A stretch of 64,000 bases of DNA from Candidatus Tokpelaia sp. JSC188 (GTDB taxonomy: Bacteria; Pseudomonadota; Alphaproteobacteria; Rhizobiales; Rhizobiaceae). The notes under the pieces were generated by a model. That model made no database searches, had not been told where the DNA came from, and was given only the letters and a program-made list of their open reading frames with translations. Where the stretch lies: positions 1 through 64,000 of the forward strand of contig QENB01000007.1 of the NCBI GenBank assembly GCA_003331065.1, given 5' to 3'. The stretch's first letter is position 1. The number at the start of each line of letters is the position of its first letter. Below, piece by piece: positions 27,891-37,616 of this stretch. The translations under genes were made by a program, and so were the position numbers.

Positions 27891-29381
27891 TTACCCGCTA
27901 CTTTTTAAAACTGATAATTTATAAACATTATCGGCATTAGATTGATCTGTAAGAGGCGTTGGATAATCACCAGTGAAATAATGATCGGTAAATTGTGGAT
28001 TCCTTTCATCACGCGGATAACCATCGACAGCACGATAGAGCCCATTAATGGATAGGAATTCCAGCGAGTCTGCACCGATATAGTTACACATAGATGAAAT
28101 ATCAGGATATTGATTAGCCAAAAGCTTATCAATTTCTGGTGTATCAATGCCATAAAAATCTGGATAAAAAATCATAGGACTGGCAACTCTGACATGCACT
28201 TCTCTTGCGCCAGCATCTCGCAACATCCGGACAATCTTGAGAGAAGTTGTACCTCGTACAATAGAATCATCTACAAGAATGATACGCTTGCCTGCAATAA
28301 CAGCACGATTGGCCGAGTGTTTAAGCTTGACTCCGAAGGCACGTATCTGCTGTGTTGGTTCAATAAATGTTCGACCTACATAATGATTTCGGATAATACC
28401 AAGTTCGAAGAGAATACCACTCTTCTGGGCATAGCCAATAGCTGCAGGTGTACCACCATCAGGAACTGGAACTACCACATCGCCACTACAAGGAGCTTCC
28501 TGTGCTAGATTCATACCCATATTTTTACGTACTTCATAAACACTGCGTTGACTAACTATGGAATCAGGACGAGCAAAATAAACATATTCGAATAGGCACA
28601 AGCGTTCTGGTTTCTGGTGAGTTAGCCTAACAGCATTAATGGTAATAGAGCCATCTTTTTGTAATTCACATGTGATAATCTCTCCATTTTCCACATCGCG
28701 GATATACTGAGCACCAATAATATCAAGTGCACAGGTTTCTGAACAGAAAATCGGTTTTCCATCAAGTTCTCCCATAACCAGAGGGCGAATACCCGTTGGA
28801 TCTCGCGTAGCAATAAGTTTAGTTCTGGTAAGCGCAAGCATAGCATAGCCCCCTTCAACTTGACGAGCAGCATCAGCGAATCGTTCGGAGGAAGAAATGC
28901 GACGCGAGCGGGCAATAAGATGCAAGATCACTTCAGAATCTGAAGTAGATTGGCAAATTGCACCTGATGCGATGAGTTCACGTCGCAACGTTAAGCCATT
29001 TGTGAAATTACCGTTATGGGCAATGGCAATACCACCAACCTCAAGTTCGGCAAAAAGCGGTTGCACGTTACGTAAAGCTGTTTCACCAGTTGTTGAATAA
29101 CGTACATGACCAATTGCCATAGAACCGGGTAGACGAGTAAGGACAACTGGATCAGTATAATGGTCACCGACAAGCCCCATGCGTTTTTCCGCATGAAAAA
29201 CAGAACCATCGTAAGAAACAATACCTGCTGCTTCCTGTCCTCGGTGCTGTAGGGCATGCAATCCCAAAGCTGTCAATGTCGCAGCGTCTTTGGGTCCTAA
29301 AATTCCAAAAATACCACATTCTTCTCGTAGTACATCATGATCAGAATAGAAAATAGTAGAAACTCTGGTAGGATTTGACAT
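27891..29381 (-). CDS. purF: Amidophosphoribosyltransferase
   Basis: The first committed step of purine synthesis, making phosphoribosylamine from PRPP and glutamine. I choose ATG 29381 (496 aa), which leaves a 21-residue propeptide before the nucleophile Cys22 in REECGIFG; the frame also permits a start at 29444. The PRPP site is IILVDDSIVRGTTSLK. The position of one iron-sulfur cysteine of the Bacillus enzyme is Asp here (YPDFYGID), so a cluster is unlikely, as I recall for alphaproteobacterial forms. It follows cvpA as in many proteobacteria. Confidence 0.93.
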   Translation of the reverse strand: MSNPTRVSTIFYSDHDVLREECGIFGILGPKDAATLTALGLHALQHRGQEAAGIVSYDGSVFHAEKRMGLVGDHYTDPVVLTRLPGSMAIGHVRYSTTGETALRNVQPLFAELEVGGIAIAHNGNFTNGLTLRRELIASGAICQSTSDSEVILHLIARSRRISSSERFADAARQVEGGYAMLALTRTKLIATRDPTGIRPLVMGELDGKPIFCSETCALDIIGAQYIRDVENGEIITCELQKDGSITINAVRLTHQKPERLCLFEYVYFARPDSIVSQRSVYEVRKNMGMNLAQEAPCSGDVVVPVPDGGTPAAIGYAQKSGILFELGIIRNHYVGRTFIEPTQQIRAFGVKLKHSANRAVIAGKRIILVDDSIVRGTTSLKIVRMLRDAGAREVHVRVASPMIFYPDFYGIDTPEIDKLLANQYPDISSMCNYIGADSLEFLSINGLYRAVDGYPRDERNPQFTDHYFTGDYPTPLTDQSNADNVYKLSVLKSSG

Positions 29382-29457
29382 GACAACATAACCTTGACTG
29401 GAAAGAACTTCCGCATAATCACATAATATGCAGTATTTCAACACTTATGGGATCAAT

Positions 29458-30000
29458 TTAATTTATCGTCAGGGATGGTGGTGTTTTTAGTAGATCGGAT
29501 TTTTTCAACTGCTGAAAGATATTCTTGGGAACTGCGTTCCATACCTTGTTACTTAACACATCAAGCATTGGTTTTGTTTTAGCATTAACAATCCAGGCTG
29601 GCTGATTGGAGGGGATTAGGCCATTTATAAAAAGTGTGGCAACCACCAAAATAAGGACACTACGTACAAAACCAAATATAAAGCCTAATGTCCGGTCTAA
29701 GGTACTAATACGGTTATTAATAATGATATCTGCTAGTTTCATGGTAAAAGCAGAAATGATAATGAGCGCAATCACAAAAATACCCGTAATTGCAATTACA
29801 GTTACTAGCATATGATTTGAAATATAAGGTTCGAGCAGCGGTAGCATAGGTTTATAAAAGAAATAAGCCATTGTCATCGCCATGATCCATGGTAGAAGGG
29901 AGAGTATCTCTCGCAAAAAACCACGTACCATTGCAAGAAAAGTCGAAAGAAGGATAAGCAGTATAACAAGTCCGTCTAGTGCTGTTATAGGCATAAGCAT
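29458..30000 (-). CDS. cvpA: CvpA family membrane protein
   Basis: A small inner-membrane protein of 180 residues with about four hydrophobic segments (the first at residues 8-25). CvpA is needed for colicin V production in E. coli and has been tied to envelope stress; the mechanism is not established. The N-terminal LDGLVILLILLSTFLAMVRG pattern is typical. It lies between radA and purF on one strand, the conserved order. Confidence 0.85.
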   Translation of the reverse strand: MLMPITALDGLVILLILLSTFLAMVRGFLREILSLLPWIMAMTMAYFFYKPMLPLLEPYISNHMLVTVIAITGIFVIALIIISAFTMKLADIIINNRISTLDRTLGFIFGFVRSVLILVVATLFINGLIPSNQPAWIVNAKTKPMLDVLSNKVWNAVPKNIFQQLKKSDLLKTPPSLTIN

Positions 30001-30020
30001 TGTTCCTTAAATTAATGTGT

Positions 30021-31424
30021 TTAGCTCCTATGCATCTGAATATTTTTCTGCTCTGGAGCAAAAGTAGCGATCTGTGCCACTATCTCTGGCAATTTATCTA
30101 TTGTATCCAACTGGAGGGGTGATTGTATTTTATCATTACTCGGCAATGATAAAATTGCCCGTCTAAATCCCAATTTTTTAGCCTCTTTCAAGCGCTGCAT
30201 TGTGTAGGATACAGGTCTTATACTACTTGACAGGCTGATCTCTCCAAAATAAATACAATCCGCTGGCAGAGCAACGCCGGTAATGGATGAAATTAATGTC
30301 GCGGCAATGGCAAGGTCGGCTGCTGGTTCTGTGATACGATAGCCACCGGCGACATTAAGATAAATATCGTGATTGCTACAACGTATACCGCAATGCGCTT
30401 CAAGCACGGCAAGTATCATGGAAAGACGATTACTGTCCCAACCGATAACGGAGCGACGTGGTGTTCCCAGTGAAGAAGGAGTGACAAGGGCCTGAATCTC
30501 CACGAGAATAGGCCGTGTCCCCTCCATGCCAGCGAAGACGGCGATACCAAGGGCATCGTGCTTACGTTCGCTAAGAAACAACTCTGAAGGATTGGAAATC
30601 TCTCGTAACCCTTTGTCGGACATTTCAAAGACGCCGATTTCATTTGTTGCGCCAAAACGGTTTTTAACGGTACGCAGGATGCGGTAATGATGGCTTCCTT
30701 CCCCTTCAAAATAAAGCACAGCATCAACCATATGTTCAACAACTCGTGGCCCTGCAATTTGCCCATCCTTGGTGACATGTCCAACAAGAACGACTGTAGC
30801 ACCAGTCTTTTTGGCAAAACGAATCATTGCCTGTGCGCCAAGACGTATTTGGGTCACGGTTCCTGGAGCAGAATCCGCCATGTCTGACCATAGAGTCTGA
30901 ATAGAATCGATAATTAGAAGATCAGGTCGTCTCAAATAACTTAAGGTTGCGAGAATATCTTCAACATTGGTTTCTACGGCAAGTTGGAGAGATGTATTGG
31001 ATACATCAAGTCGTTCTGCCCGCAAACGTATTTGGGCAGCAGCTTCTTCACCAGAAATGTAGATGACATTACGACCTTTGCGAGCGATCGCTGCTGCTGC
31101 CTGTGTTAATAGTGTTGATTTCCCGATGCCTGGATCACCACCAATAAGAAGAGCAGAACCGTGAACAAAGCCACCACCAGTTACCCGGTCTAATTCAGCA
31201 ATACCGGATGAAATCCGTGGTACATACTCCATATCACATGCAAGATCTGACAGAGTCATTGCACGTCCTCTTTGCTCTGCGTTCTTGAATAGACCAAAAT
31301 CAGTGCGCTTTTCTTTTTTTTCCTCCAGGGCATTCCATTCTCCACAGGAATCACATTTCCCTGCCCATCGAGAATACATTGTGCCACAATTCTGGCAAAT
31401 ATACTGAACTTTTGTGCGAGCCAT
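30021..31424 (-). CDS. radA: DNA repair protein RadA (Sms)
   Basis: A DnaB-like ATPase that drives branch migration in recombination. It has 467 residues. The N-terminal C4 zinc finger is Cys10, Cys13, Cys24 and Cys27, Walker A is GGDPGIGKST, the RadA-specific KNRFG motif follows, and a C-terminal Lon-protease-like domain completes it. It is only 63 bases after dnaB. Alanine racemase (alr), which I expect between dnaB and radA in this order, is absent. Confidence 0.95.
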   Translation of the reverse strand: MARTKVQYICQNCGTMYSRWAGKCDSCGEWNALEEKKEKRTDFGLFKNAEQRGRAMTLSDLACDMEYVPRISSGIAELDRVTGGGFVHGSALLIGGDPGIGKSTLLTQAAAAIARKGRNVIYISGEEAAAQIRLRAERLDVSNTSLQLAVETNVEDILATLSYLRRPDLLIIDSIQTLWSDMADSAPGTVTQIRLGAQAMIRFAKKTGATVVLVGHVTKDGQIAGPRVVEHMVDAVLYFEGEGSHHYRILRTVKNRFGATNEIGVFEMSDKGLREISNPSELFLSERKHDALGIAVFAGMEGTRPILVEIQALVTPSSLGTPRRSVIGWDSNRLSMILAVLEAHCGIRCSNHDIYLNVAGGYRITEPAADLAIAATLISSITGVALPADCIYFGEISLSSSIRPVSYTMQRLKEAKKLGFRRAILSLPSNDKIQSPLQLDTIDKLPEIVAQIATFAPEQKNIQMHRS

Positions 31425-31487
31425 GTCTACCTATGCAATGTTGATACTTGCTCTGATATTATTAATAGAAATAATGGTGAACTATAA

Positions 31488-32990
31488 CTATTCATAGCGT
31501 TCAGGCAAGTAAGCTTCATCTGCTAGATCGGAAAATCTCGTAAATTCAGAGTGAAATGCAAGATTTATTGTACCTGTCGGGCCATGACGTTGCTTAGCAA
31601 TAATAACTTCCGCCTTGTTATGAATTCTATCCATATCGGCTTGCCATTGTTCATGTTCAGAAGTGCCTTCCTTAGGCTTTTTGTTTTGCAAATAATATTC
31701 CTCGCGGTAAACGAATAGGACAACGTCTGCGTCTTGTTCGATAGATCCTGATTCGCGAAGATCAGAAAGCTGCGGTCTCTTATCCTCACGCGATTCAACC
31801 TGGCGGGACAATTGTGATAAAGCGATAATGGGAATATTTAGTTCTTTAGCTAGTGATTTTAGGTTTGTTGTAATTTCAGTTATTTCCTGTACACGGTTTT
31901 CTAATATTCGATGTGAGGAACCACTCATGAGTTGGATGTAGTCAATAATTAATGCATCTAGGTTGCGTTGTCGTTTGAGTCGTCGTGCACGAGCAGAAAG
32001 CTGGACAATAGAGATGGCGCCTGTTTGGTCGATATAAAGGGGTATCCTCTGTATTCTATACATATTATCGATCAGCTCAACAAAATCACTATCGCTAATT
32101 TCACCACGCCGGATTTTAGTTGAGGAAATTTCTGTTTGTTCAGCGATAATACGTGTTGCTAACTGTTCTGATGACATTTCAAGTGAGAAAAAGCCAACAA
32201 CACCCCCTTCATTCTTTGCCTTATCGCTAAGTTCGTTTTCTGCTCGGTAAGCAGCTGCAATATTGAAAGCGATATTAGTAGCGAGCGCTGTTTTTCCCAT
32301 GCCTGGGCGACCAGCAAGAATGATGAGATCGGAACGTTGCAGTCCACCCATACGCTCATCAAGCGTATGGATATATGTAGGAATGCCTGACAGCTTAGAA
32401 GAACGTTTACGTGCAGCTTTTGCCATATTAATGGTTTTGGTCAATACCTCATTGAAGTTTTCAAAGCTGCTGCCATAGCGGCCAGTTTCCGCCAGTCGAA
32501 ATAGCTGTTGCTCGGCATTTTCAATCTGTTTGCTAGGAGTGAGCTCAACCGGCGCATCATAGGCTATGTTAACGATCTTTTCACCAAGATTGATAAGAGA
32601 ACGACGCGTATAAAGATCATAAATAATACGCCCGTAATCAGCAGCATTGATAACCGTTACAGCTTCTGCTGCTAACCTTAAAACATAATTGAAAACAGTT
32701 ATATCTGCGATTTTTTCATCAGCTGGGATAAAGGACTTCAATGTGATAGGATTTGCAAGTTTACCCATACTAATAAGACTTGCACTTACCTCGTAGATTT
32801 GTGCATGCAAAGGTTCAAAGAAATGCTGAGGCCTCAGAAGGTCAGAAACCCTGTCAAATGCATCGTTATTGATGAGCAGTGCTCCTAAAAGGGCTTGCTC
32901 TGCCTCAATATTGTGGGGGACTTGACGATAACTGTCAATGTTTTTTTCGTTACGTGTTTCGTTTAGCGTATGAATTGTTGCTTCTAGCAT
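31488..32990 (-). CDS. dnaB: Replicative DNA helicase
   Basis: The hexameric helicase of the replication fork. It has 500 residues: an N-terminal DnaG-interacting domain (NIEAEQALLGALLINNDAF), a linker, and a RecA-like domain with Walker A AGRPGMGKTALA, Walker B ALIIDYIQLM and SREDKRPQLSDLRESGSIEQ within the motif 4 region. It has no intein. It heads the dnaB-radA-cvpA-purF minus-strand run and is divergent from divK across a 365-bp spacer. Confidence 0.95.
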   Translation of the reverse strand: MLEATIHTLNETRNEKNIDSYRQVPHNIEAEQALLGALLINNDAFDRVSDLLRPQHFFEPLHAQIYEVSASLISMGKLANPITLKSFIPADEKIADITVFNYVLRLAAEAVTVINAADYGRIIYDLYTRRSLINLGEKIVNIAYDAPVELTPSKQIENAEQQLFRLAETGRYGSSFENFNEVLTKTINMAKAARKRSSKLSGIPTYIHTLDERMGGLQRSDLIILAGRPGMGKTALATNIAFNIAAAYRAENELSDKAKNEGGVVGFFSLEMSSEQLATRIIAEQTEISSTKIRRGEISDSDFVELIDNMYRIQRIPLYIDQTGAISIVQLSARARRLKRQRNLDALIIDYIQLMSGSSHRILENRVQEITEITTNLKSLAKELNIPIIALSQLSRQVESREDKRPQLSDLRESGSIEQDADVVLFVYREEYYLQNKKPKEGTSEHEQWQADMDRIHNKAEVIIAKQRHGPTGTINLAFHSEFTRFSDLADEAYLPERYE

Positions 32991-33355
32991 AATTAATTGT
33001 CAGTCTCCATTTTCCAATTGAAGACTAACTCTTTCAGCATCGGGCATGCAATACCGTAGTGATAAATCATATCGATTCACAGTTTAATGAATGATTATTG
33101 TTTATTGCAGGGAAAATCCAAAACTCAAGTATGCAAACATTGTAAGATAAAAGAGTTAAGAAAACAGAAGTTGAATTTTGGAAAATTATTTGACTTGATG
33201 ATGAATTGATAAAAGTAAACAAATTGATAATAGTTAATGTAAAAATTGTCATTATATAGAATGGTCACTAGTAAAACTTTTTCATAAAAATGAATATCTA
33301 ATTTTCCTATCACTGTATAAATCGGTAATAGATAGAAGAGCTTTTGAGGTATGTG
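32991..33355. other. Divergent promoter region between dnaB and divK
   Basis: A 365-bp AT-rich spacer that must contain the promoters of both genes. I found no clear CtrA-type TTAA-N7-TTAA pair or other operator by eye, and no coding frame worth calling. Confidence 0.45.
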
Positions 33356-33724
33356 ATGGCTAAAAAAGTCATGATTGTCGAAGACAATGAATTAAATGTG
33401 AAACTCTTTCGTGATTTGGTAGAAGTAAATGGTTATGAGACAATTTTGATGCGTGGCGGCCTTAATGTTCTGGAACATGCACGCAAACACAAACCAGACC
33501 TAATTCTAATGGATATTCAGCTTCCTGAAATTTCAGGTCTCGACGTAACAAAACAACTAAAAGCCGATAAAGAACTGTGCCTCATTCCTGTCATAGCAAT
33601 CACAGCTTTTGCAATGAAAGGAGAAGAAGAACGAATCCGTCGAGGAGGATGTGAAGACTATATTTCTAAGCCAATCTCTGTGCCGTATTTTATATCGGTA
33701 ATCAGAAGGTTTCTAGAAGCGTAA
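33356..33724 (+). CDS. divK: Cell-cycle response regulator DivK
   Basis: A single-domain receiver that relays phosphate in the PleC/DivJ-DivK-CtrA circuit controlling the asymmetric cell cycle. It has 122 residues. The acidic pocket is Glu9-Asp10, the phosphoacceptor is Asp53 in [10 protein letters not shown], with Thr83 and Lys105 (DYISKP). The start is ATG 33356 with GAGG at 33346-33349; a TTG at 33344 would add four residues. In alphaproteobacteria pleD usually follows; here rpsI comes next on the other strand. Confidence 0.92.
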   Translation: MAKKVMIVEDNELNVKLFRDLVEVNGYETILMRGGLNVLEHARKHKPDLILMDIQLPEISGLDVTKQLKADKELCLIPVIAITAFAMKGEEERIRRGGCEDYISKPISVPYFISVIRRFLEA

Positions 33725-33748
33725 TAATGTAACTACACTAAGGCAAAA

Positions 33749-34243
33749 TTAGCGTTTTGAGAACTGGAAGGAGCGACGTGCTTTTGCCCTGCCGTACTTC
33801 TTACGTTCTACCACACGACTGTCACGGGTAAGAAAACCGCCCTTTTTTAGAGTTGTACGCAGTGCAGGCTCATAATAAGTCAGCGCTTTGGCAATACCAT
33901 GGCATATCGCACCCGCTTGACCCGAAAGCCCTCCACCTGTGACAGTGGCGACAATATCAAACTGACCATCACGATTGCTTGCAATGATCGGTTGACACAA
34001 AATCATCTGCAAAACCGGACGAGCGAAATATTTATCAAAATTCTTATTGTTAATAGCAATCTTTCCAAAGCCTGGCTTGATCCATATGCGAGCAACAGCA
34101 TTTTTACGTTTACCTGTTGCATAAGCACGACCTTGTTTATCTAGTTTTTGAAGATGGATTGGAACGTTATTCTGATTCGTTTCAGCGAAATTAGTTGCTG
34201 TTTTCAATTCAGAAAAGGAATTAATATGCTCAACCATAATCAT
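33749..34243 (-). CDS. rpsI: 30S ribosomal protein S9
   Basis: A ribosomal protein whose basic C-terminal tail reaches the P-site tRNA. It has 164 residues with [19 protein letters not shown] and the tail RSFQFSKR ending in Lys-Arg. The N-terminal extension of about 35 residues is normal for Rhizobiales. The start at 34243 directly follows the rplM stop; a second ATG at 34237 is possible, and the AGAAGGA site (about 34248-34254) sits between the best spacings for the two. Confidence 0.94.
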   Translation of the reverse strand: MIMVEHINSFSELKTATNFAETNQNNVPIHLQKLDKQGRAYATGKRKNAVARIWIKPGFGKIAINNKNFDKYFARPVLQMILCQPIIASNRDGQFDIVATVTGGGLSGQAGAICHGIAKALTYYEPALRTTLKKGGFLTRDSRVVERKKYGRAKARRSFQFSKR

Positions 34244-34704
34244 GCAGTCCTTCTATTTTTTCGATTTAATAGTCCAAAATCAAGAATCTCCGGTCTCTGT
34301 GCCTCATGAGGATGAGTGATACCAGTATACACACGCAGATTTTTCATCTGACGTCGACCAAGAGGACCGCGTGGAATCATACGTTCTACAGCCTTTTTAA
34401 TAATACGCTCTGGGAATTGACCTTCAAGAATCTGACGGGCTGTACGCTCCTTGATGCCACCAGGATATCCAGTATGCCAGTAATACTTCTTGTTTTGGAT
34501 TTTATTACCGGTCAAAATTACTTTCTCAGCATTGATAACAATGATATTGTCACCGTCATCCACATGAGGAGTAAAGGTAGATTTGTGTTTGCCTCGCAGT
34601 CGGTGTGCAATAAACGAGGCAAGACGCCCGAGAACAAGATGCTCGGCATCAATGATAACCCACTTTTTTACCACTTCAGCTGGCTTTTGCGAATAGGTCG
34701 CCAT
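34240..34704 (-). CDS. rplM: 50S ribosomal protein L13
   Basis: An early-assembly large-subunit protein. It has 154 residues from ATG 34704 ([11 protein letters not shown]); the frame is open upstream to 34785 but that part is not conserved. Motifs include [32 protein letters not shown] and [11 protein letters not shown]. It forms the universal rplM-rpsI operon. Upstream lies a long spacer instead of the genes usually found there. Confidence 0.95.
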   Translation of the reverse strand: MATYSQKPAEVVKKWVIIDAEHLVLGRLASFIAHRLRGKHKSTFTPHVDDGDNIIVINAEKVILTGNKIQNKKYYWHTGYPGGIKERTARQILEGQFPERIIKKAVERMIPRGPLGRRQMKNLRVYTGITHPHEAQRPEILDFGLLNRKNRRTA

Positions 34705-35584
34705 GGAATTTTTCCTAAAAATTATAAAATTCTTTAAAATATGAGATATTTCGCCGCTTGTATTGGGAGCTGTCTGGTCATGCACAATAGATAAGGCAAG
34801 CTGAAAAACTCACAGCACGGACCAAATAAAGGAAAAATGCATGAAAATCAAGATTTTAAAAGATAAAAATATCTCAAAAAATAAAATAAAAGCAATAGAT
34901 TAAAAAAGAGATGTTTAAACATTTCTTTTGTTTTTAACGATTTCCTTTGATCAATTTATGCAAATCATGGAGTTAAACAGAAATAACGTCATTCTTTGTC
35001 AATTGCTGCAATATTGTGGGAAGCGCGAATAAGTCAGAAAGTTGTACTTGTTGCCATCTTTTCCAACCTGGGGCAACTAAAACTATCTGATTAGCGAATC
35101 ACTTTCCTTGTGATTGCGCTGTATAATTCTCATTATAATTGATTAGTGTGGGATTAGTGATACAGAATAATAATAGAATCGTATATGAGACTCAAAGGCC
35201 GCTGTTTACCCCTTTGGGTTATGTGCTTCCAGTAGTTCTAGTGTGTATGACTTTATTTCATAATATGTCACTAATTATGTGTGTGCAGATACTTAAACTC
35301 CTGAAAAGGATTTTTGTTTCTCAAGGCTTACTAAATCCCATTAAGGATATAGTGTTTATAAACAGACCTTATCCATCCCAGATTCGAAACAAGACATCCG
35401 ATATCTTTAATAAGATGGTTGTATTTTTTAAATTTATGCTTTTACCATAACGTTTAACCTGAATTTTATGAGACTCTTTCGAAATTTGATTAAAAATCTG
35501 AATTTGTTTTATAAAACCCGGTTGTCGAACGACAATTTATTAACTACTAATATATTTTAATTCACATTTAAGGTTTCTGCAGAT
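34705..35584. other. Long spacer with a possible decayed gene
   Basis: 880 bp without a convincing gene. On the minus strand, about 35107 down to a TAA at 34973-34975 reads as a C-terminus-like stretch (including VLVAPGWKRWQ and SDLFALPTILQQL), with an in-frame stop just above it. The plus-strand frame 35139-35450 is open but matches nothing I know and lacks a good ribosome-binding site. I take the region as mostly noncoding, possibly an eroded gene. Confidence 0.4.
34973..35110 (-). pseudogene. Possible C-terminal remnant of an unidentified gene
   Basis: About 45 codons end in TAA at 34973-34975, encoding a protein-like stretch rich in Trp, Pro, Leu and Gln. Reading upstream, a TGA interrupts the frame near 35108, and neighbouring frames are also broken. 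It lies upstream of rplM on the same strand. No family is recognised, and a chance open frame is a real alternative. Confidence 0.25.
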
Positions 35585-36694
35585 ATGGTTGCAACTCCAT
35601 TCTTCGAAATATATCCTAATTCCAATCCGATAAAGAGGGAAAAACGTAAAAAGCTTCTCGAAACTCCGGGGTTTGGTACATTGTTTAGCGATCATATGGC
35701 TCTTGTTCATTGGTCTGAGAAAAAAGGTTGGTATAAAGCGCAAATTACAGCACGCAAATCTTTATCGCTGGATCCTGCTAGCGCTGTATTGCATTATGCG
35801 CAGGAGATTTTTGAAGGTTTGAAAGCTTACCGAAGCCAGGATGGACGTGTACTTTTATTTCGTCCTGAACAGAATGCAAAACGCTTTGCTCAATCAGCCA
35901 GGCGTCTATCTATGCCGGTATTACCAGAAGAGATTTTTCTTGGTGCGGTTACGGAATTAGTTAGAGTGGACAGCAAATGGATTCCTGAAGGCGTTGATGC
36001 GAGTCTTTATTTGCGTCCATTTATGTTTGCATCCGAATCATTTCTTGGTGTGCGTTCAGCAAAAAAGTACATCTTTTGTGTTATTGCATCGCCAGCTGGG
36101 GCTTATTTTAGTGGTGGAGGAGAACTCGTAACTATCTGGGTAGAAGAGCATCTTAGTAGAGCAGCACCAGGTGGGACAGGAGCAGTAAAATGTGGTGGTA
36201 ATTATGCTACAAGTCTTGAAGCACAGGCTCTTGCACATGAAAAAGGATGCGATCAGGTTGCTTTTCTTGATGTGATTGAACGACGCTGGGTCGAAGAACT
36301 TGGGGGCATGAACATCTGTTTTGTATTAAATAGCGGAATCTTGGTTACACCCCCGCTTGGTGGAACAATTCTGCCTGGTATTACACGTTCATCGATCCTC
36401 ACTCTTGCTGCGGAAGCAGGAATGAAGGTAGAAGAGCGTGGTTATTCCTTTGATGAATGGCAACACGATGCTGCTGATGGTCGTTTACAGGAGGTTTTTG
36501 CCTGTGGTACAGCCGCAGTTGTCACCAGTATCGGGCGTGTGCGTCACGAAAAAGGCGAATTTGTAATTGGTAATGGAACAGTTGGCTCCGTTGCGCAGGA
36601 ATTGCGTCAAAAACTTGTTGATATTCAGTATGGCAGGGCTAACGACAGCTATGGCTGGATGCGTGTTGTTAATACTCCTAAACTGTACCTGTGA
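35585..36694 (+). CDS. ilvE: Branched-chain amino acid aminotransferase
   Basis: A PLP-dependent enzyme for the last step of leucine, isoleucine and valine synthesis or the first step of their breakdown. It has 369 residues, the longer fold-type IV form (bacterial/eukaryotic BCAT type). The PLP lysine is Lys202 in GGTGAVKCGGNYATS, with the upstream EIFEGLKAYR and later EELGGMNICFV motifs intact. It stands alone between two long spacers, on the same strand as the tRNA-Arg and rpmG that follow. Confidence 0.93.
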   Translation: MVATPFFEIYPNSNPIKREKRKKLLETPGFGTLFSDHMALVHWSEKKGWYKAQITARKSLSLDPASAVLHYAQEIFEGLKAYRSQDGRVLLFRPEQNAKRFAQSARRLSMPVLPEEIFLGAVTELVRVDSKWIPEGVDASLYLRPFMFASESFLGVRSAKKYIFCVIASPAGAYFSGGGELVTIWVEEHLSRAAPGGTGAVKCGGNYATSLEAQALAHEKGCDQVAFLDVIERRWVEELGGMNICFVLNSGILVTPPLGGTILPGITRSSILTLAAEAGMKVEERGYSFDEWQHDAADGRLQEVFACGTAAVVTSIGRVRHEKGEFVIGNGTVGSVAQELRQKLVDIQYGRANDSYGWMRVVNTPKLYL

Positions 36695-37314
36695 GAAACA
36701 TTATGTTATGTTTCATTACTCGTAATTTTGAAGGCAAAATCCTTGCGTTCACCGCTTTCTGATTAAACCTTATGGCCACTAATAGTTGTATTCTGGATAT
36801 AACTTTTAGGATAACATTGGAAATTCTCTCATTTAATGCTTTGATTCATAGTATCACTTTTTTGCTTTGAAAAGCTAAAGGACGACAGCTTCTAAAAAGG
36901 AAATTGTTTATTGGTACTTGAGAGTGTTTGCCATTTTTCATATGGCTCGATTGCATTCGGAAATGATTTTAATTATGCATAAGCTTTAAATTGGCATACC
37001 TAAAACTTATCCGACAATAATTGTATCAAAATTATACATGCCTAGAAATGAATGATGTTAAGCAAATCTCTGTTGAACAAAGACGATCAGACATTAAGGC
37101 GATTTATTCGTGGTTTGATGATTAAAAATAATGAATAAACTCGCTAATTAGCGTGTACGGAACCTTCAAAATTTAGTAAGTATTCATTATGCTAAATAGT
37201 AATATTCTTAAATAAGTTTTTTAATGATGGTGCAGCAATTTTCTTAATCAGATGCTTGCAATTATTTACTAAATCGACTAGGGGATAGATGGAATCCGCT
37301 GTGTTGTTTGAAAT
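36695..37314. other. Long spacer, no gene seen
   Basis: 620 bp of AT-rich sequence with stops in all frames. The only marked structure is a perfect 12-base palindrome, CGCTAATTAGCG, at 37142-37153, which could be an operator or a chance site. The tRNA-Arg promoter should lie in its last 100 bases. Confidence 0.45.
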
Positions 37315-37392
37315 GCACCCGTAGCTCAGGCTGGATAGAGCACCAGACTACGAATCTGGGGGTCAGGAGTTCGAATCTCTTCGGGTGTGCCA
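37315..37392 (+). tRNA. tRNA-Arg (anticodon ACG)
   Basis: A cloverleaf read by eye. The acceptor GCACCCG (37315-37321) pairs with CGGGTGT (37382-37388, one G-T pair). The anticodon stem CCAGA/TCTGG encloses loop CTACGAA with anticodon ACG at 37350-37352. The T arm contains GTTCGAATC. The discriminator G is followed by encoded CCA to 37392. ACG is expected to be edited to ICG by TadA and read CGU, CGC and CGA. Confidence 0.95.
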
Positions 37393-37616
37393 TCCCATCT
37401 CTAGTTTGTTCATTGCAGAATATCGTTATCTGGTTCTTCTTGTTACTCTTTTTGTAGATACCTAGTTCGCAACTGCTAGCAGCATTTTAAGTTACGTGTT
37501 ATACCGTATTATAAAATCACTTTTCTATTGACTTTTCATTATTAATTCTTGATAGTACTAGATGGATTTTTTTGATTGGGAGTTTTAGTTGTGAAGCTTC
37601 CTTAGAGGGTGGGGTT

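Noticed and set aside
27891-29381. Iron-sulfur cluster in PurF as in Bacillus
   Set aside because: A required cysteine position is Asp (YPDFYGID) and the C-terminal cysteine pair is not seen, so the cluster form is unlikely.
35139-35450. A 103-codon plus-strand open frame in the rplM-ilvE spacer
   Set aside because: Weak start, unusual composition (many Val, Met and Leu), no recognisable motif and no conserved neighbour.
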